Counted from the stretch's first letter, positions 15,838-23,956 are shown. The stretch is DNA of 64,000 bases from Limosilactobacillus ingluviei DSM 15946 (GCF_001435775.1 NZ_AZFK01000005.1:52313-116312); one strand, 5' to 3'. Numbers and translations are program-made. The notes: a model not told the origin generated them from the sequence alone.

Positions 15838-16861
15838 TTTCACCGTCCTCTTCTTCGACCGCGCTCGCCGGGGCTTCTTCTTTAATCGGCTCGGCATCCG
15901 TCGCCGGTGAATTGACCACCACATGTTCATCAACAGGCGCATAGGCAAATTGATCATCACGAATGGCCAAAGCGGACCGGTTCGCCAAGTACCAATCCCG
16001 GACCAACGGGTAATGTAAGAGCACGTCTAGGAAGGAGAGTTGCGCTTTTGCATCTGTGACCATGAAGAACCATTGCTTGGTATAATCGTCAGGATCAAAT
16101 GCCAGGCTTAACGCCGTGTCTGATGCCAAAGCTAACTTCGCCCCATTGTTTTGTGGCAAACTCAATAAAACCGTGTCCGTTTCCGCCGTTTGGACAAACA
16201 ATTTATCAATAACCGTTAACGACAACTCCGGCGCCGCTAACTTGAATTGCGCCGCATTATCCGTGGCCAAGATCCCCAAGTTAATGGTAAAGTCCAATTG
16301 CTCAACCAAAAGGTTAGCAAAGGCCACTAGGGGCTTGACCACCCCTTGTAATTCCAAGTCATTATGGTTGGCAATTTCTTTGACAATCAAGAAATCAACC
16401 AGGGCCCGGTTATCAAATTGTAAACTGTGGTGCGCCAAGTCCAAGTTAAACAGCGGCTCATGGTCTGTTTGCTCACAGAAAAAGGCCCCCGGACGACTGC
16501 GCTTTTGTTCAAAGCAGAAGGTATAGTCATTTTCAAACGTGGTCAGCCGCATGGCCAAACGCCGGTGCATTGGGTCAGGTTTCACCGCAAAGTCGCCAAT
16601 CCCGGCTAATTCTAACAGCCGTCCCATCAAAAGCAAGTAATAATCTTCAGGTTGATAGTGTTGCGGAAATTTAACGTAGGCATGATTTAAATCAAATTCT
16701 ACCAATTGACCGGCTGCGTCCAATAATTCTGTCGGGACCGTCGCCGTAGCCAGTTGGTCCAATAATTGCACGTAGCGCTCCCCAAGTTTTAACCCCGTCG
16801 TCAGCGAAGCGGTTAAACTGGTCACTTGTTCGGTCGCTGTTGAGATCATTTGCTTAGTCAT
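15827..16861 (-). CDS. Hypothetical protein, middle gene of unknown operon
   Basis: A 344-aa soluble protein I do not recognise. It is mixed alpha/beta with no signal peptide or membrane segment, several aromatic-rich strands (DYYLLLMGRLLELAG, YTFCFEQKRSRPGAFF) and a C-terminal ~45-residue tail very rich in Glu, Asp, Ala and Pro, ending EEEDGENDA. ATG 16861 overlaps the upstream stop codon (ATGACTAA), and the gene overlaps the next by 11 nt. This indicates tight translational coupling and probably a complex of the three products. Confidence 0.75.
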   Translation of the reverse strand: MTKQMISTATEQVTSLTASLTTGLKLGERYVQLLDQLATATVPTELLDAAGQLVEFDLNHAYVKFPQHYQPEDYYLLLMGRLLELAGIGDFAVKPDPMHRRLAMRLTTFENDYTFCFEQKRSRPGAFFCEQTDHEPLFNLDLAHHSLQFDNRALVDFLIVKEIANHNDLELQGVVKPLVAFANLLVEQLDFTINLGILATDNAAQFKLAAPELSLTVIDKLFVQTAETDTVLLSLPQNNGAKLALASDTALSLAFDPDDYTKQWFFMVTDAKAQLSFLDVLLHYPLVRDWYLANRSALAIRDDQFAYAPVDEHVVVNSPATDAEPIKEEAPASAVEEEDGENDA

Positions 16862-17732
16862 CAGCTTCCACCTGCTTTCCATCCGCGACCAAACTTTGTA
16901 AATAGCTAGCGTAAAGTTTCCGGTTAGCTAATTCGAAATCTTCAAAACTGCCGAAAGTATCCACAATACTCTTCCGTTCATAACTAAGGATCGTATTTTC
17001 CTTTGACAATTCCAGGACCTGCTGATTATTGGCCTTAATCTTGCCGGCCGCCGTCCGGGCTTCTTCATCTTGGTTTTCCAATTCGCTCAGTTTAGCCACA
17101 ATGGCTTCCCTGGTTTCACGGTTCTTGCTTGATTCAAACAAGCCATTGCGCGCACTGGCTTCCTTTAACTCCGCTTGCAATTCTTCTTTTTTCGCGTCCC
17201 GTTTATCCGCCGAATCAATCAGCGCTTGTAAGCGATCATTTTCCTTGGATAATTCTTCAATCCGTTGACCATTATAACGTTGCCCAGCTTGCGCCAATTC
17301 AAAGGACTTGGCCAACTTGGCGTATTCACTTTGATCAAAGACAAAGCGAATATTTAATACATCTAATTCACCAAATTGCCGGCGATCCCACCAGTTACCA
17401 AAGTACATGCGGTAATGGCCTAATTGGTATTCTTCATAGTAAAAAAACGGATAGGCTTGACTTAAGTAATTAATCAACTTGGTACTCAAATAATTACTTA
17501 ATTGGGCCGTCAAGTCATCAACCAAGGTCATGACCCCGGTATCATTCGCCTTTTCTTCCCGATGCATAATTTCAGCTGCATACCGTTTTTGATCCAGCAA
17601 AGCATAGATTGCTTGATCGGCATGGTTGGCCACCGCTTGCTTTAATTCTTGGAGGTAGTTAACTTTTTGTTCAATTGATTGATTAATAATTTGACTGATC
17701 GGTTGTGCACCGTTGGTTGTCTCACTTATCAT
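16854..17732 (-). CDS. Hypothetical coiled-coil protein, first gene of unknown operon
   Basis: A 292-aa protein with a helical/aromatic N-terminal part (~1-145; SQAYPFFYYEEYQLGHYRMYFGN region) and a long charged coiled coil (~155-260, repeats rich in Glu, Lys, Leu such as IEELSKENDRLQALI), then a short helical end. There are no membrane segments and no Walker motifs, so it is not a complete SMC/SbcC-type ATPase although the coiled coil may attract such annotations. ATG 17732 is 9 bp from AAGGAG; ATG 17738 is too close. Own promoter at 17764-17792. Function unknown. Confidence 0.75.
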   Translation of the reverse strand: MISETTNGAQPISQIINQSIEQKVNYLQELKQAVANHADQAIYALLDQKRYAAEIMHREEKANDTGVMTLVDDLTAQLSNYLSTKLINYLSQAYPFFYYEEYQLGHYRMYFGNWWDRRQFGELDVLNIRFVFDQSEYAKLAKSFELAQAGQRYNGQRIEELSKENDRLQALIDSADKRDAKKEELQAELKEASARNGLFESSKNRETREAIVAKLSELENQDEEARTAAGKIKANNQQVLELSKENTILSYERKSIVDTFGSFEDFELANRKLYASYLQSLVADGKQVEADD

Positions 17733-17763
17733 CAGCATGGTCTCCTTATCATAGTCTAGTTTA

Positions 17764-17792
17764 ATCTTACCGATTTTTTGGCTGGATTTAAA
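17764..17792 (-). promoter_or_regulatory. Promoter of the unknown three-gene operon
   Basis: TTTAAA (17787-17792), 17-bp spacer, TAAGAT (17764-17769) on the minus strand. Confidence 0.5.
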
Positions 17793-17851
17793 GGGACAAT
17801 GACGAAACGCCAACTTTTTTTATAAATTAGCGTCTTGCGCATCATCTTCCC

Positions 17852-17879
17852 TTCACAATTCAGCTGAACGTGCTACAAT
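17852..17879 (+). promoter_or_regulatory. Promoter of the 42-aa gene
   Basis: TTCACA (17852-17857), 16-bp spacer and extended -10 TGCTACAAT (TACAAT 17874-17879). Confidence 0.5.
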
Positions 17880-17932
17880 GAAGGCGTCGAAACAAAAGTT
17901 TTGACATTCCAATGCAAAAGAGGCGAGTTAGC

Positions 17933-18061
17933 ATGGCACTCAGCAAGCAAGAACGCAAAGCGATGGCCCGTAAAGCAATGGAAAAGCGCGGCAACAGCAC
18001 CCCAACCAAGGGCGCTGGATTTGCCAAGCTCGACGCCGATGCAGCTAAATTAAACAAGTAA
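17933..18061 (+). CDS. Small basic hypothetical protein, 42 aa
   Basis: ATG 17933 with AAGAGGCGAG upstream encodes MALSKQERKAMARKAMEKRG followed by NSTPTKGAGFAKLDADAAKL and NK. It is lysine/arginine/alanine-rich, helical at the N-terminus, and shows no membrane segment. It has its own extended -10 promoter and a strong terminator, so it is a genuine independent small gene rather than a chance frame. The overlapping minus-strand frame (17860-18057) lacks these. I do not recognise a family; the charge suggests nucleic-acid or ribosome binding, which is inference only. Confidence 0.7.
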   Translation: MALSKQERKAMARKAMEKRGNSTPTKGAGFAKLDADAAKLNK

Positions 18062-18070
18062 TGGCAGGTT

Positions 18071-18108
18071 GGGGCTGATGAGAAGTCAATTTCTCATCAG
18101 CCCCTTTC
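18071..18108 (+). terminator. Terminator of the 42-aa gene
   Basis: GGGGCTGATGAGAA/TTCTCATCAGCCCC, perfect 14-bp stem (18071-18084 with 18091-18104), then TTTC. Confidence 0.8.
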
Positions 18109-18119
18109 GTTTGCGCAAA

Positions 18120-18163
18120 TTAAAACACGCTCCAACAAAGGTCCTGCCTCGTTCGAGCGTGTT
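18120..18163 (-). terminator. Terminator of glnA
   Basis: AACACGCTC/GAGCGTGTT arms (18124-18132 with 18155-18163), with TTTTAA following on the minus strand. Confidence 0.65.
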
Positions 18164-18177
18164 AAAAGATTTTTAAA

Positions 18178-19518
18178 CTAGAACTTTTCCATGTACCGGT
18201 CCCGTTCCCAATTTGAAACGTTCAGCCGGTAAGCCGCGTATTCCTTGCTCTTGGCCGTCATAAAGCTATCAAACAAGTGGTCCCCCATCGCCGCTTTAAT
18301 TACTTCATCTTGGGCCAGACTCTTCAAGGCATTGTGCAAAGTGTCGGGCAGGTCTTCAATCCCCTTCGCCCGCCGTTGGGCCAAGGTCATTTGGTAAATG
18401 TTTTCGTCCACTGCTGGCATTGGCGTCAACTGTTGCTTTAAACCATCCAGGCCAGCGGCCAAGATCGTCGCAATCGCTAAGTATGGGTTAGCCGATGGGT
18501 CGACCGAGCGCAGTTCCAATCGAGTACTCAAGCCCCGGCTCCCGGGAATCCGAACCAACGGTGACCGGTTCGAAGCTGACCAAGCAACATAAACTGGCGC
18601 TTCATAGCCCGGCACCAACCGCTTGTAGGAGTTAACCGTTGGGTTGCAGACTGCCGTCAAACTCCGCACGTGAGCCAAGACCCCCGCTAGGAATTGGTAA
18701 GCCGTCGTCGAAAGCTGGTTAGCATCAGCGGCGTCGTAAAAGGCATTCCCCTGTTCCGTAAAGAGGGACATGTTCATGTGCATCCCCGACCCGTTGACCC
18801 CAGATAATGGCTTTGGCATGAAGGTCGCATGCAAGCCATATTGCTTAGCAATGGTTTTAACCACCATCTTAAAGATTTGAATGTTATCCGCCGCTTCTAA
18901 GGCATCAGCATACTTAAAGTCGACTTCGTGTTGGCCTGGTGCAACTTCGTGGTGGGAAGCTTCCACGGAAAACCCAAGCTTTTCTAAGGCCAGGACAATA
19001 TCACGCCGGCAATCTTCCCCCCGGTCCGCTGGCTCCATATCAAAGTAATTTTCTTGGTCGTTGACTTCCATCGTTGGCTTGCCAGCCTCATCAGTCTTGA
19101 ATAAGAAGAATTCCGGTTCTGGACCAATGTTAAAGTTGGTAAAACCAGCCGCCTTCATTTCAGCCACGATGCGCTTCAAATTGTTCCGCGGATCACCAGC
19201 AAAGGGTTCTCCATCAATCGTGTAGACACTGCAGATTACCTGCGCGACTTTCCCGTGTTCTTGCCCCCACGGGAAGATCAACCAAGTGCTCATGTCCGGA
19301 TAAAGGTACATATCACTTTCTTCAATCCGTACAAACCCGTCAATCGAAGAACCGTCAAACATCATTTTGTTGTTCAACAATTTGTCCAGCTGACTGATTG
19401 GTAGGTCCACACTTTTGCTCATCCCAAATAAATCCGTGAACATCAACCGCAAAAAGCGAACGTCCTCATCCTTAATCAGCTGCCGAACTTCATCCTTCGT
19501 GTACAAATGCCTGGTCAT
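18178..19518 (-). CDS. glnA: Glutamine synthetase, type I (GSI-alpha)
   Basis: Makes glutamine from glutamate, ammonia and ATP. The 446-aa length is that of the GSI-alpha form of Gram-positives, lacking the adenylylation insert. Active-site blocks: [15 protein letters not shown], the metal site [18 protein letters not shown] and NRSPLVRIP. The ATG at 19518 follows AAAGGA with ~10 bp spacing. miaA lies just upstream, as in B. subtilis, but the usual glnR gene between them is missing and I find no clear GlnR box. It has its own promoter. Confidence 0.97.
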   Translation of the reverse strand: MTRHLYTKDEVRQLIKDEDVRFLRLMFTDLFGMSKSVDLPISQLDKLLNNKMMFDGSSIDGFVRIEESDMYLYPDMSTWLIFPWGQEHGKVAQVICSVYTIDGEPFAGDPRNNLKRIVAEMKAAGFTNFNIGPEPEFFLFKTDEAGKPTMEVNDQENYFDMEPADRGEDCRRDIVLALEKLGFSVEASHHEVAPGQHEVDFKYADALEAADNIQIFKMVVKTIAKQYGLHATFMPKPLSGVNGSGMHMNMSLFTEQGNAFYDAADANQLSTTAYQFLAGVLAHVRSLTAVCNPTVNSYKRLVPGYEAPVYVAWSASNRSPLVRIPGSRGLSTRLELRSVDPSANPYLAIATILAAGLDGLKQQLTPMPAVDENIYQMTLAQRRAKGIEDLPDTLHNALKSLAQDEVIKAAMGDHLFDSFMTAKSKEYAAYRLNVSNWERDRYMEKF

Positions 19519-19582
19519 ATTGTCTAGTTCCTTTCTCGCTAAGCCCACTAGTGATTTGCAATCAAATTTCTAAATTGGTATT

Positions 19583-19610
19583 AGTTTATCACCATGCCCT
19601 CACAAGTCAA
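19583..19610 (-). promoter_or_regulatory. glnA promoter
   Basis: TTGACT (19605-19610), 16-bp spacer, TAAACT (19583-19588) on the minus strand. Confidence 0.55.
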
Positions 19611-19659
19611 TTCCCCAGTGCAATTCTGGTTGACAATTAGAATGGAACCGCTTAAATCT

Positions 19660-20583
19660 TTATTTTTTTAACCACCGTTCAAGGTGAGCTTGAATTTCTT
19701 CAGTACTGCTTTGCCCTTGGACCAGGTCAAACCAGTGACACTCTTCTTGATTCCGAAACCAGGTTAATTGCCGTTTGGCATAGTGACGCGAATCGAGTTT
19801 GATCTTTTCAATTGCCGCGGCCAAGGAAATCTCCCCGGCAAAGTACGCAAAGAGTTCCCGGTAACCAATGCCCTTCCCAGCTGGCAGGGCTTCCCCGCCT
19901 TGCTCATACAACCACCGGGCTTCATCCAACAAGCCATTGGCAACCATTTGATCGACCCGCTGGTTAATGCGTTCGTATAACAACTGGCGCTCGGTTGTTA
20001 ACGCAACCAGGAAATATTCATCGGGACTGGTTTGCTGGGGTTGCAAGGAAAACGGCCGGCCTGTTTTCTCGATCACTTCCAAGGCCCGAATCACCCGGCG
20101 TAAATTAGCTACTGGAATCTGCTGCGCTGCTGCTGGATCTTTTTGGGCCAAAACGTTCCAAACAAATTGGTTCCCCGCTTGTTGGGCCACTTGATGCCAG
20201 TGGTCACGAATCGCTTGCGATTGCTGATCAAAATGATCATTCCCCAAGACTAAGGCGTGGGTAAGGGCATGAAGATAAAAGCCAGTGCCCCCAACAATCA
20301 TTGGTTGATGACCTCGCTTGGCAATCGCTTGAATCTGGGCTTGCGCTTGTTGTTTAAAATCAGCCACCGAAAAGCGTTCATGAACATCCAAAATGTCAAT
20401 CAAGTGGTGCTCAATCCCCGCCATTTCTTGTGGCGTGACCTTGGCTGTTCCGATATCCAAGTGCCGGTAAACTTGCATCGAATCCCCCGAAATAATTTCC
20501 CCGTTCAGGGCGTGGGCCAATTTCAAGGAAAGGGCCGTCTTGCCAACTGCAGTTGGTCCAACAATTGCAATCACTTTTGTCAT
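19660..20583 (-). CDS. miaA: tRNA dimethylallyltransferase
   Basis: Transfers a dimethylallyl group to A37 of tRNAs that read codons beginning with U. The 307-aa protein starts MTKVIAIVGPTAVGKTALS with the P-loop GPTAVGKT, followed by SGDSMQVY, GTAKVT and the catalytic-site stretch PMIVGGTGFY. ATG 20583 is the family start; the frame extends upstream to 20658 without support. The substrate dimethylallyl diphosphate comes from the mevalonate pathway represented by mvaS. Confidence 0.96.
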   Translation of the reverse strand: MTKVIAIVGPTAVGKTALSLKLAHALNGEIISGDSMQVYRHLDIGTAKVTPQEMAGIEHHLIDILDVHERFSVADFKQQAQAQIQAIAKRGHQPMIVGGTGFYLHALTHALVLGNDHFDQQSQAIRDHWHQVAQQAGNQFVWNVLAQKDPAAAQQIPVANLRRVIRALEVIEKTGRPFSLQPQQTSPDEYFLVALTTERQLLYERINQRVDQMVANGLLDEARWLYEQGGEALPAGKGIGYRELFAYFAGEISLAAAIEKIKLDSRHYAKRQLTWFRNQEECHWFDLVQGQSSTEEIQAHLERWLKK

Positions 20584-20611
20584 TAAATTCACCGCCAATC
20601 TTTGGTTTTGG

Positions 20612-20628
20612 ACTGGCAAAATGCCAGT
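20612..20628. repeat. Short inverted repeat between miaA and the DUF3042 gene
   Basis: ACTGGC-AAAAT-GCCAGT in the 92-bp divergent intergenic region, with no T-run. Could be an operator. Confidence 0.4.
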
Positions 20629-20675
20629 AAATCTTGCATAATGAACATAGTTAAGCAAGAAGGGAGCAGATTATT

Positions 20676-20852
20676 ATGAAACAATTCTCAAAAGGCTTTT
20701 TCTTTGGCACCTTAACTACCCTGGGCGCAATCGCCAGCGGGATGTTGGCTTTTCACAAAGCGGTTGTCAAGCCAATTGAAGAAACCGAAGAAAAATTTGA
20801 TACCAACCGGCGGGCAGCGGTCCGGAAGGGCCGCTCCGCCCACCAATTCTAA
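20676..20852 (+). CDS. DUF3042 family small membrane protein
   Basis: A 58-aa protein beginning MKQFSKGFFFGTLTTLGAIA, one N-terminal membrane segment (~7-26), followed by VKPIEETEEKFDTNRRAAV and a basic C-terminus. This is the lactobacillal DUF3042 family, function unknown. AAGGGAG lies ~8 bp before ATG 20676. It is monocistronic, divergent from miaA, and ends at a clear terminator. Confidence 0.85.
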   Translation: MKQFSKGFFFGTLTTLGAIASGMLAFHKAVVKPIEETEEKFDTNRRAAVRKGRSAHQF

Positions 20853-20864
20853 ACCTGCTTCACG

Positions 20865-20906
20865 AAAGGCTGGCAACCAACTAATTTGGTAACCCAGCCT
20901 TTTTAT
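20865..20906 (+). terminator. Terminator of the DUF3042 gene
   Basis: AAAGGCTGG/CCAGCCTTT with an inner ACCAA/TTGGT stem (20865-20902), then TTATTTTG. Confidence 0.8.
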
Positions 20907-20917
20907 TTTGCTTCTAA

Positions 20918-20971
20918 ACAAAAACGAGCGCCAACCCTTCCTTTGAACAAGGAAGCGGCACCCGTTTTTTG
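20918..20971 (-). terminator. Terminator after the rhodanese-like gene
   Basis: Imperfect long stem: AACGAG.GCC...CTTCCTT pairs with AAGGAAG...GGC.CCCGTT. It is followed on the minus strand by TTTTTGTTT. Confidence 0.65.
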
Positions 20972-20991
20972 TTATCGATTCAGTCACAACA

Positions 20992-21408
20992 TTAATACTT
21001 GGCTTTTTTGGTTTTCCCAGTCCACTTGGCAAACCCGCCATCTAAGATGTAAACCTGTTGGAAGCCTTGCTTTGCCAACCAGGCCGCCGCTTGGGTACTC
21101 AGCGTCATCCCCTCATCGTACAGGTAAACTGGCAAATCAGCCCGCAAATCGCCCATTTGCTGCTTCATGTAAGCCAAGGGAATGCTCCGCGCCCCTAAAA
21201 TGTGACCCCGATCAAAATCTTCTTTGTTGCGCACGTCAATGACTTGCGCCCGGTGGGAACCCTTTTGAAAAGCCGCTTGATCAATCACCGTCGCGTAGCG
21301 CTTCCGCCGCCAGCGGTTCAAACCAGCGCTTCCCAGCCAAATCAATAAAATCGCAATAATGACAGCATCAAATAATAATAAGCCGCCTGAAACGGATGCA
21401 ATCACCAT
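20992..21408 (-). CDS. Membrane-anchored rhodanese-like protein lacking the catalytic cysteine (YqhL-like)
   Basis: A 138-aa protein with an N-terminal membrane segment (~8-28), a short basic linker, and one rhodanese domain: VIDVRNKEDFDRGHILGARSIP and the C-terminal VYILDGGFAKW. At the active-site loop the expected YLYCxxG reads YLYDEG, so Asp98 replaces the sulfur-carrying Cys. Sulfurtransferase activity is therefore unlikely; a binding or phosphatase-like regulatory role would be speculation. Last gene after glcK; a GAGGAG site precedes ATG 21408. Confidence 0.88.
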   Translation of the reverse strand: MVIASVSGGLLLFDAVIIAILLIWLGSAGLNRWRRKRYATVIDQAAFQKGSHRAQVIDVRNKEDFDRGHILGARSIPLAYMKQQMGDLRADLPVYLYDEGMTLSTQAAAWLAKQGFQQVYILDGGFAKWTGKTKKAKY

Positions 21409-21431
21409 AATCCAACACTCCTCGCCGTCAA

Positions 21432-22397
21432 TTAAGCAAATTGAGTTGCCAATGAAGCCGCCCCAATTACCCCCGCGTCATTTCCTAATTCAGCCAACTT
21501 AAGTTGAGTGGAAGTCCGAACCGTGGCAAAGGCAAATTCATTAAAGTTCTTTTGAACCCGCTTCAACAAGAAGTCACCGGCCGCGGAAACCCCGCCACCG
21601 ATAACCACAAATTCAGGGTTCAAGGTGTTTGAAATGTTGGCACACGCCAAGCCCAGGTAGTAGCAAACCTTATCAACGACTTTGTTGGCTAAGTAGTCCC
21701 GCTCCTTAGCTAAGTCAAAGACGATCTTGGAGGTAATTTCATCCCCGTCATCGATCATCTTCTTTAGCCGGGAAGTCCCTTCGTATTCTTCAGCCAAGTC
21801 TTGGGCCAAGTGAACGACCCCGGTTGCAGAGGCGTATTGTTCCAAACACCCATGGTTGCCACAAGTACATTGGTAACCGTTTGGTTGCACAATAATGTGG
21901 CCGACTTCCCCAGCGGCCCCACCGATCCCGTGAAGCAGTTGACGGTTGGCGATTAAGCCCCCACCAACCCCGGTTCCCAGGGTAATAAAGGCCACGTCGT
22001 CACCATCGTTGCCGGCCCCCTTCCAGCGTTCGCCTAAACCGGCACAGTTGGCGTCGTTGTCAATAGCAAACTTCAGGCCCGTCCCGGCTTCGATTTGTTC
22101 CTTCACTGGTTGCAAGGTCTTCCAGTTTAAGTTGTACGCCCCAATAACGGTCCCGTTGTCCCGGTCAACCGTCCCAGGGGTCCCCATGCCGATCCCGATG
22201 AATTGATCGCGGCTCATCTTGTATAGATCGATGTGGTGGTTAATGGATTCAATGATATCCGGAACAATGTGCGACCCTTCATCCAAAATGTTGGTCCGCA
22301 ATGACCATTTTTGTTGGATTTCCCCTTCGGCCGTCAAAATTGCAAACTTAATCGTGGTCCCACCAAGGTCAACCCCAATCAACTTCTTGTTCGTCAT
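21432..22397 (-). CDS. glcK: Glucokinase, ROK family
   Basis: Phosphorylates intracellular glucose to glucose-6-phosphate. The 321-aa protein has the ATP motif GVDLGGTTIKFA, the IDNDANCAGLGER catalytic block, TLGTGVGGGLI and the ROK zinc motif CTCGNHGCLEQYAS. It is the fourth gene of the yqgN-rhomboid-yqgQ-glcK run, the order known from Bacillus. A cre site near the operon promoter suggests carbon catabolite control. Confidence 0.96.
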   Translation of the reverse strand: MTNKKLIGVDLGGTTIKFAILTAEGEIQQKWSLRTNILDEGSHIVPDIIESINHHIDLYKMSRDQFIGIGMGTPGTVDRDNGTVIGAYNLNWKTLQPVKEQIEAGTGLKFAIDNDANCAGLGERWKGAGNDGDDVAFITLGTGVGGGLIANRQLLHGIGGAAGEVGHIIVQPNGYQCTCGNHGCLEQYASATGVVHLAQDLAEEYEGTSRLKKMIDDGDEITSKIVFDLAKERDYLANKVVDKVCYYLGLACANISNTLNPEFVVIGGGVSAAGDFLLKRVQKNFNEFAFATVRTSTQLKLAELGNDAGVIGAASLATQFA

Positions 22398-22403
22398 GAT
22401 AAA

Positions 22404-22631
22404 TTACCTCTCTTGTTGATATTTCTCTTCTTCACGGTGTTCTTTTTTCAACACCAGCTTAGCCTGCAGATACACATCGCGCTCCAGAACCCGGGCCTGA
22501 TAAAGGTTATCTAGTTCTAGCGCCATCAATTCAATGTCCCACAAGCGTTTGCCAACGTAAACAAATACATTAAAGCGTTTTAAAAGCTGCTGGACGTCAT
22601 ACAGGGTCCGCAAGTTCGTCGTTCCCGGCAT
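22404..22631 (-). CDS. yqgQ: YqgQ family protein (DUF910)
   Basis: A 75-aa helical protein: LYDVQQLLKRFNVFVYVGKR and LWDIELMALELDNLY are the DUF910 signatures. Function unknown. Its ATG (22631) lies one base after the rhomboid stop codon and 6 nt before glcK. A longer frame to 22649 would overlap the rhomboid gene. Confidence 0.88.
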   Translation of the reverse strand: MPGTTNLRTLYDVQQLLKRFNVFVYVGKRLWDIELMALELDNLYQARVLERDVYLQAKLVLKKEHREEEKYQQER

Positions 22632-22632
22632 T

Positions 22633-23286
22633 CTATCGCCCCATTCCATAACACAAAATTGCCAAACCGATTAAAATGGCCCCACTTAAGCCCCGCTTAA
22701 CCAAATTAACTGGGCCTAAGCGTGGCGCCCCTAACATAGCAGCCGCCAAAAAGCCAACCAACAGTCCGCCTAAATGAGCGACTAACCCCACGTGCGGCAG
22801 CAAAAAATCAAAGGCCACATTAATCCCCACCAGGATCAAGAATTGGCGCGCCATTAAACGGACCCCTTCTTGTTGGCGAAACTCGCTGCCTAAAAAGATA
22901 AAAGCCCCAAATAGGCCAAAAATCCCGGTGCTGGCACCCACCGCAAGGCTGGTAGGATCAAAGGCGCAACTGGCTAAATTGCCCCCCAAAACACTAAGTA
23001 GAAACAAGGCTAGTAACCGCCAGTGTCCAAAAAGCTGCTCAACATAATAGCCAATTAACGCCAAGGTCAAACTGTTCAGTAATAAGTGTTCCCAGCCGAG
23101 GTGCAAGAACCCTGCCGTCAGCAAGCGCCAAACTTGGCCAACCGCAACATACGGCGGGTACAGCGCGCCCCACCGCAATAAGTTCGGGACGGTCAGGCCA
23201 CCGGTGATGATGACCCCTAAATAGACCACGACCATGATGCCTACCAGCCCGGTCGTTACCGGGGCTTTGCGCCACATTTCTTTCAA
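22633..23286 (-). CDS. gluP: Rhomboid-family intramembrane serine protease
   Basis: Cleaves substrates within the membrane. The 217-aa protein has about six membrane segments, the HLGWEHLLLN loop, the nucleophile Ser119 in GASTGIFG and the partner His171 in AHLGG. It lacks the C-terminal TPR repeats of B. subtilis GluP/YqgP. The start is probably TTG 23286; the GGAGGG ribosome site lies just ahead, so the nominal earlier TTG at 23298 overlaps the site itself. Downstream of yqgN in the glcK operon. Confidence 0.9.
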   Translation of the reverse strand: MKEMWRKAPVTTGLVGIMVVVYLGVIITGGLTVPNLLRWGALYPPYVAVGQVWRLLTAGFLHLGWEHLLLNSLTLALIGYYVEQLFGHWRLLALFLLSVLGGNLASCAFDPTSLAVGASTGIFGLFGAFIFLGSEFRQQEGVRLMARQFLILVGINVAFDFLLPHVGLVAHLGGLLVGFLAAAMLGAPRLGPVNLVKRGLSGAILIGLAILCYGMGR

Positions 23287-23304
23287 AACACCCTCCAATC
23301 ACGC

Positions 23305-23856
23305 TTAGTCCACTAAGCTAACCACCTGCTGCACGGTGATATCGTGCGTTTCACCTGGCCATTCGTCTGCTTGAGCCACCTGAGTCGTCAGGGCTACCGC
23401 GACGGTCGCGCCCGCATAATCAGCCAAGTAGCGATCGTAATAACCACCACCAAAGCCTAACCGTTTCCCCGCCGGGGTAAAGGCCACTCCCGGGACGACC
23501 ATCAAGTCAATGTCAGCTTTGTCAAACACACGCCCATCCAATGGTTCCAAAACGCCAAAACTTGACTCACCAAAGTGGGTTTCCTCCGTTAGTTCCACAA
23601 ACTCCATTTGCCGGTGCGGTAAAGTTCGTGGCACTACTACCGTTTGCCCCTTATGCCGGGCGTGTAGGATCAACGGGGCAGTATCCAGCTCAAAGGACTG
23701 ACTTAAGGTCAAAGCAATCACTTGAGCATTAAGCCACGCCGGTTGATCATACAGCTTTTGTGCCAAGGCCCGCTCTTCTTTCAGCTTGATATTGGAATCC
23801 AGCTGTTGTAAACGCGCAATATAGGCCTGGCGCATCTCCTTCTTTGTATAGGTCAT
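23305..23856 (-). CDS. yqgN: 5-formyltetrahydrofolate cyclo-ligase
   Basis: Converts 5-formyl-THF to methenyl-THF with ATP, recycling stored folate. The 183-aa protein carries the family signature GKRLGFGGGYYDRYL, an N-terminal basic helix and the folate/ATP site VVPGVAFTP. ATG 23856 has AAAGGAG upstream. First gene of the yqgN-rhomboid-yqgQ-glcK operon. Confidence 0.94.
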   Translation of the reverse strand: MTYTKKEMRQAYIARLQQLDSNIKLKEERALAQKLYDQPAWLNAQVIALTLSQSFELDTAPLILHARHKGQTVVVPRTLPHRQMEFVELTEETHFGESSFGVLEPLDGRVFDKADIDLMVVPGVAFTPAGKRLGFGGGYYDRYLADYAGATVAVALTTQVAQADEWPGETHDITVQQVVSLVD

Positions 23857-23873
23857 CAAATCTCTCTCCTTTG

Positions 23874-23887
23874 ATCAAACGTTTACA
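23874..23887 (-). promoter_or_regulatory. cre (CcpA) site before yqgN-glcK operon
   Basis: TGTAAACGTTTGAT on the minus strand matches TGWAARCGYTWNCW at 13 of 14 positions. It covers the expected start of transcription. Confidence 0.6.
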
Positions 23888-23894
23888 AAGAATA

Positions 23895-23923
23895 ATTATC
23901 ACAAATTTTAGCAACCAGGTCAA
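23895..23923 (-). promoter_or_regulatory. Promoter of yqgN-glcK operon
   Basis: TTGACC (23918-23923), 17-bp spacer, GATAAT (23895-23900) on the minus strand. Confidence 0.6.
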
Positions 23924-23956
23924 TTTATTATTCTTAAAAAAGTCTGCTTCACTGAC

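Noticed and set aside
16854..17732. SbcC/SMC ATPase identity for the coiled-coil protein
   Set aside because: Only a coiled coil is shared; there is no Walker A/B and the length is far too short.
17860..18057. 65-codon minus frame opposite the 42-aa gene
   Set aside because: The plus strand has promoter, ribosome site and terminator; the minus frame has none.
19519..19659. GlnR box upstream of glnA
   Set aside because: No TGTNA-N7-TNACA match by eye on either strand.
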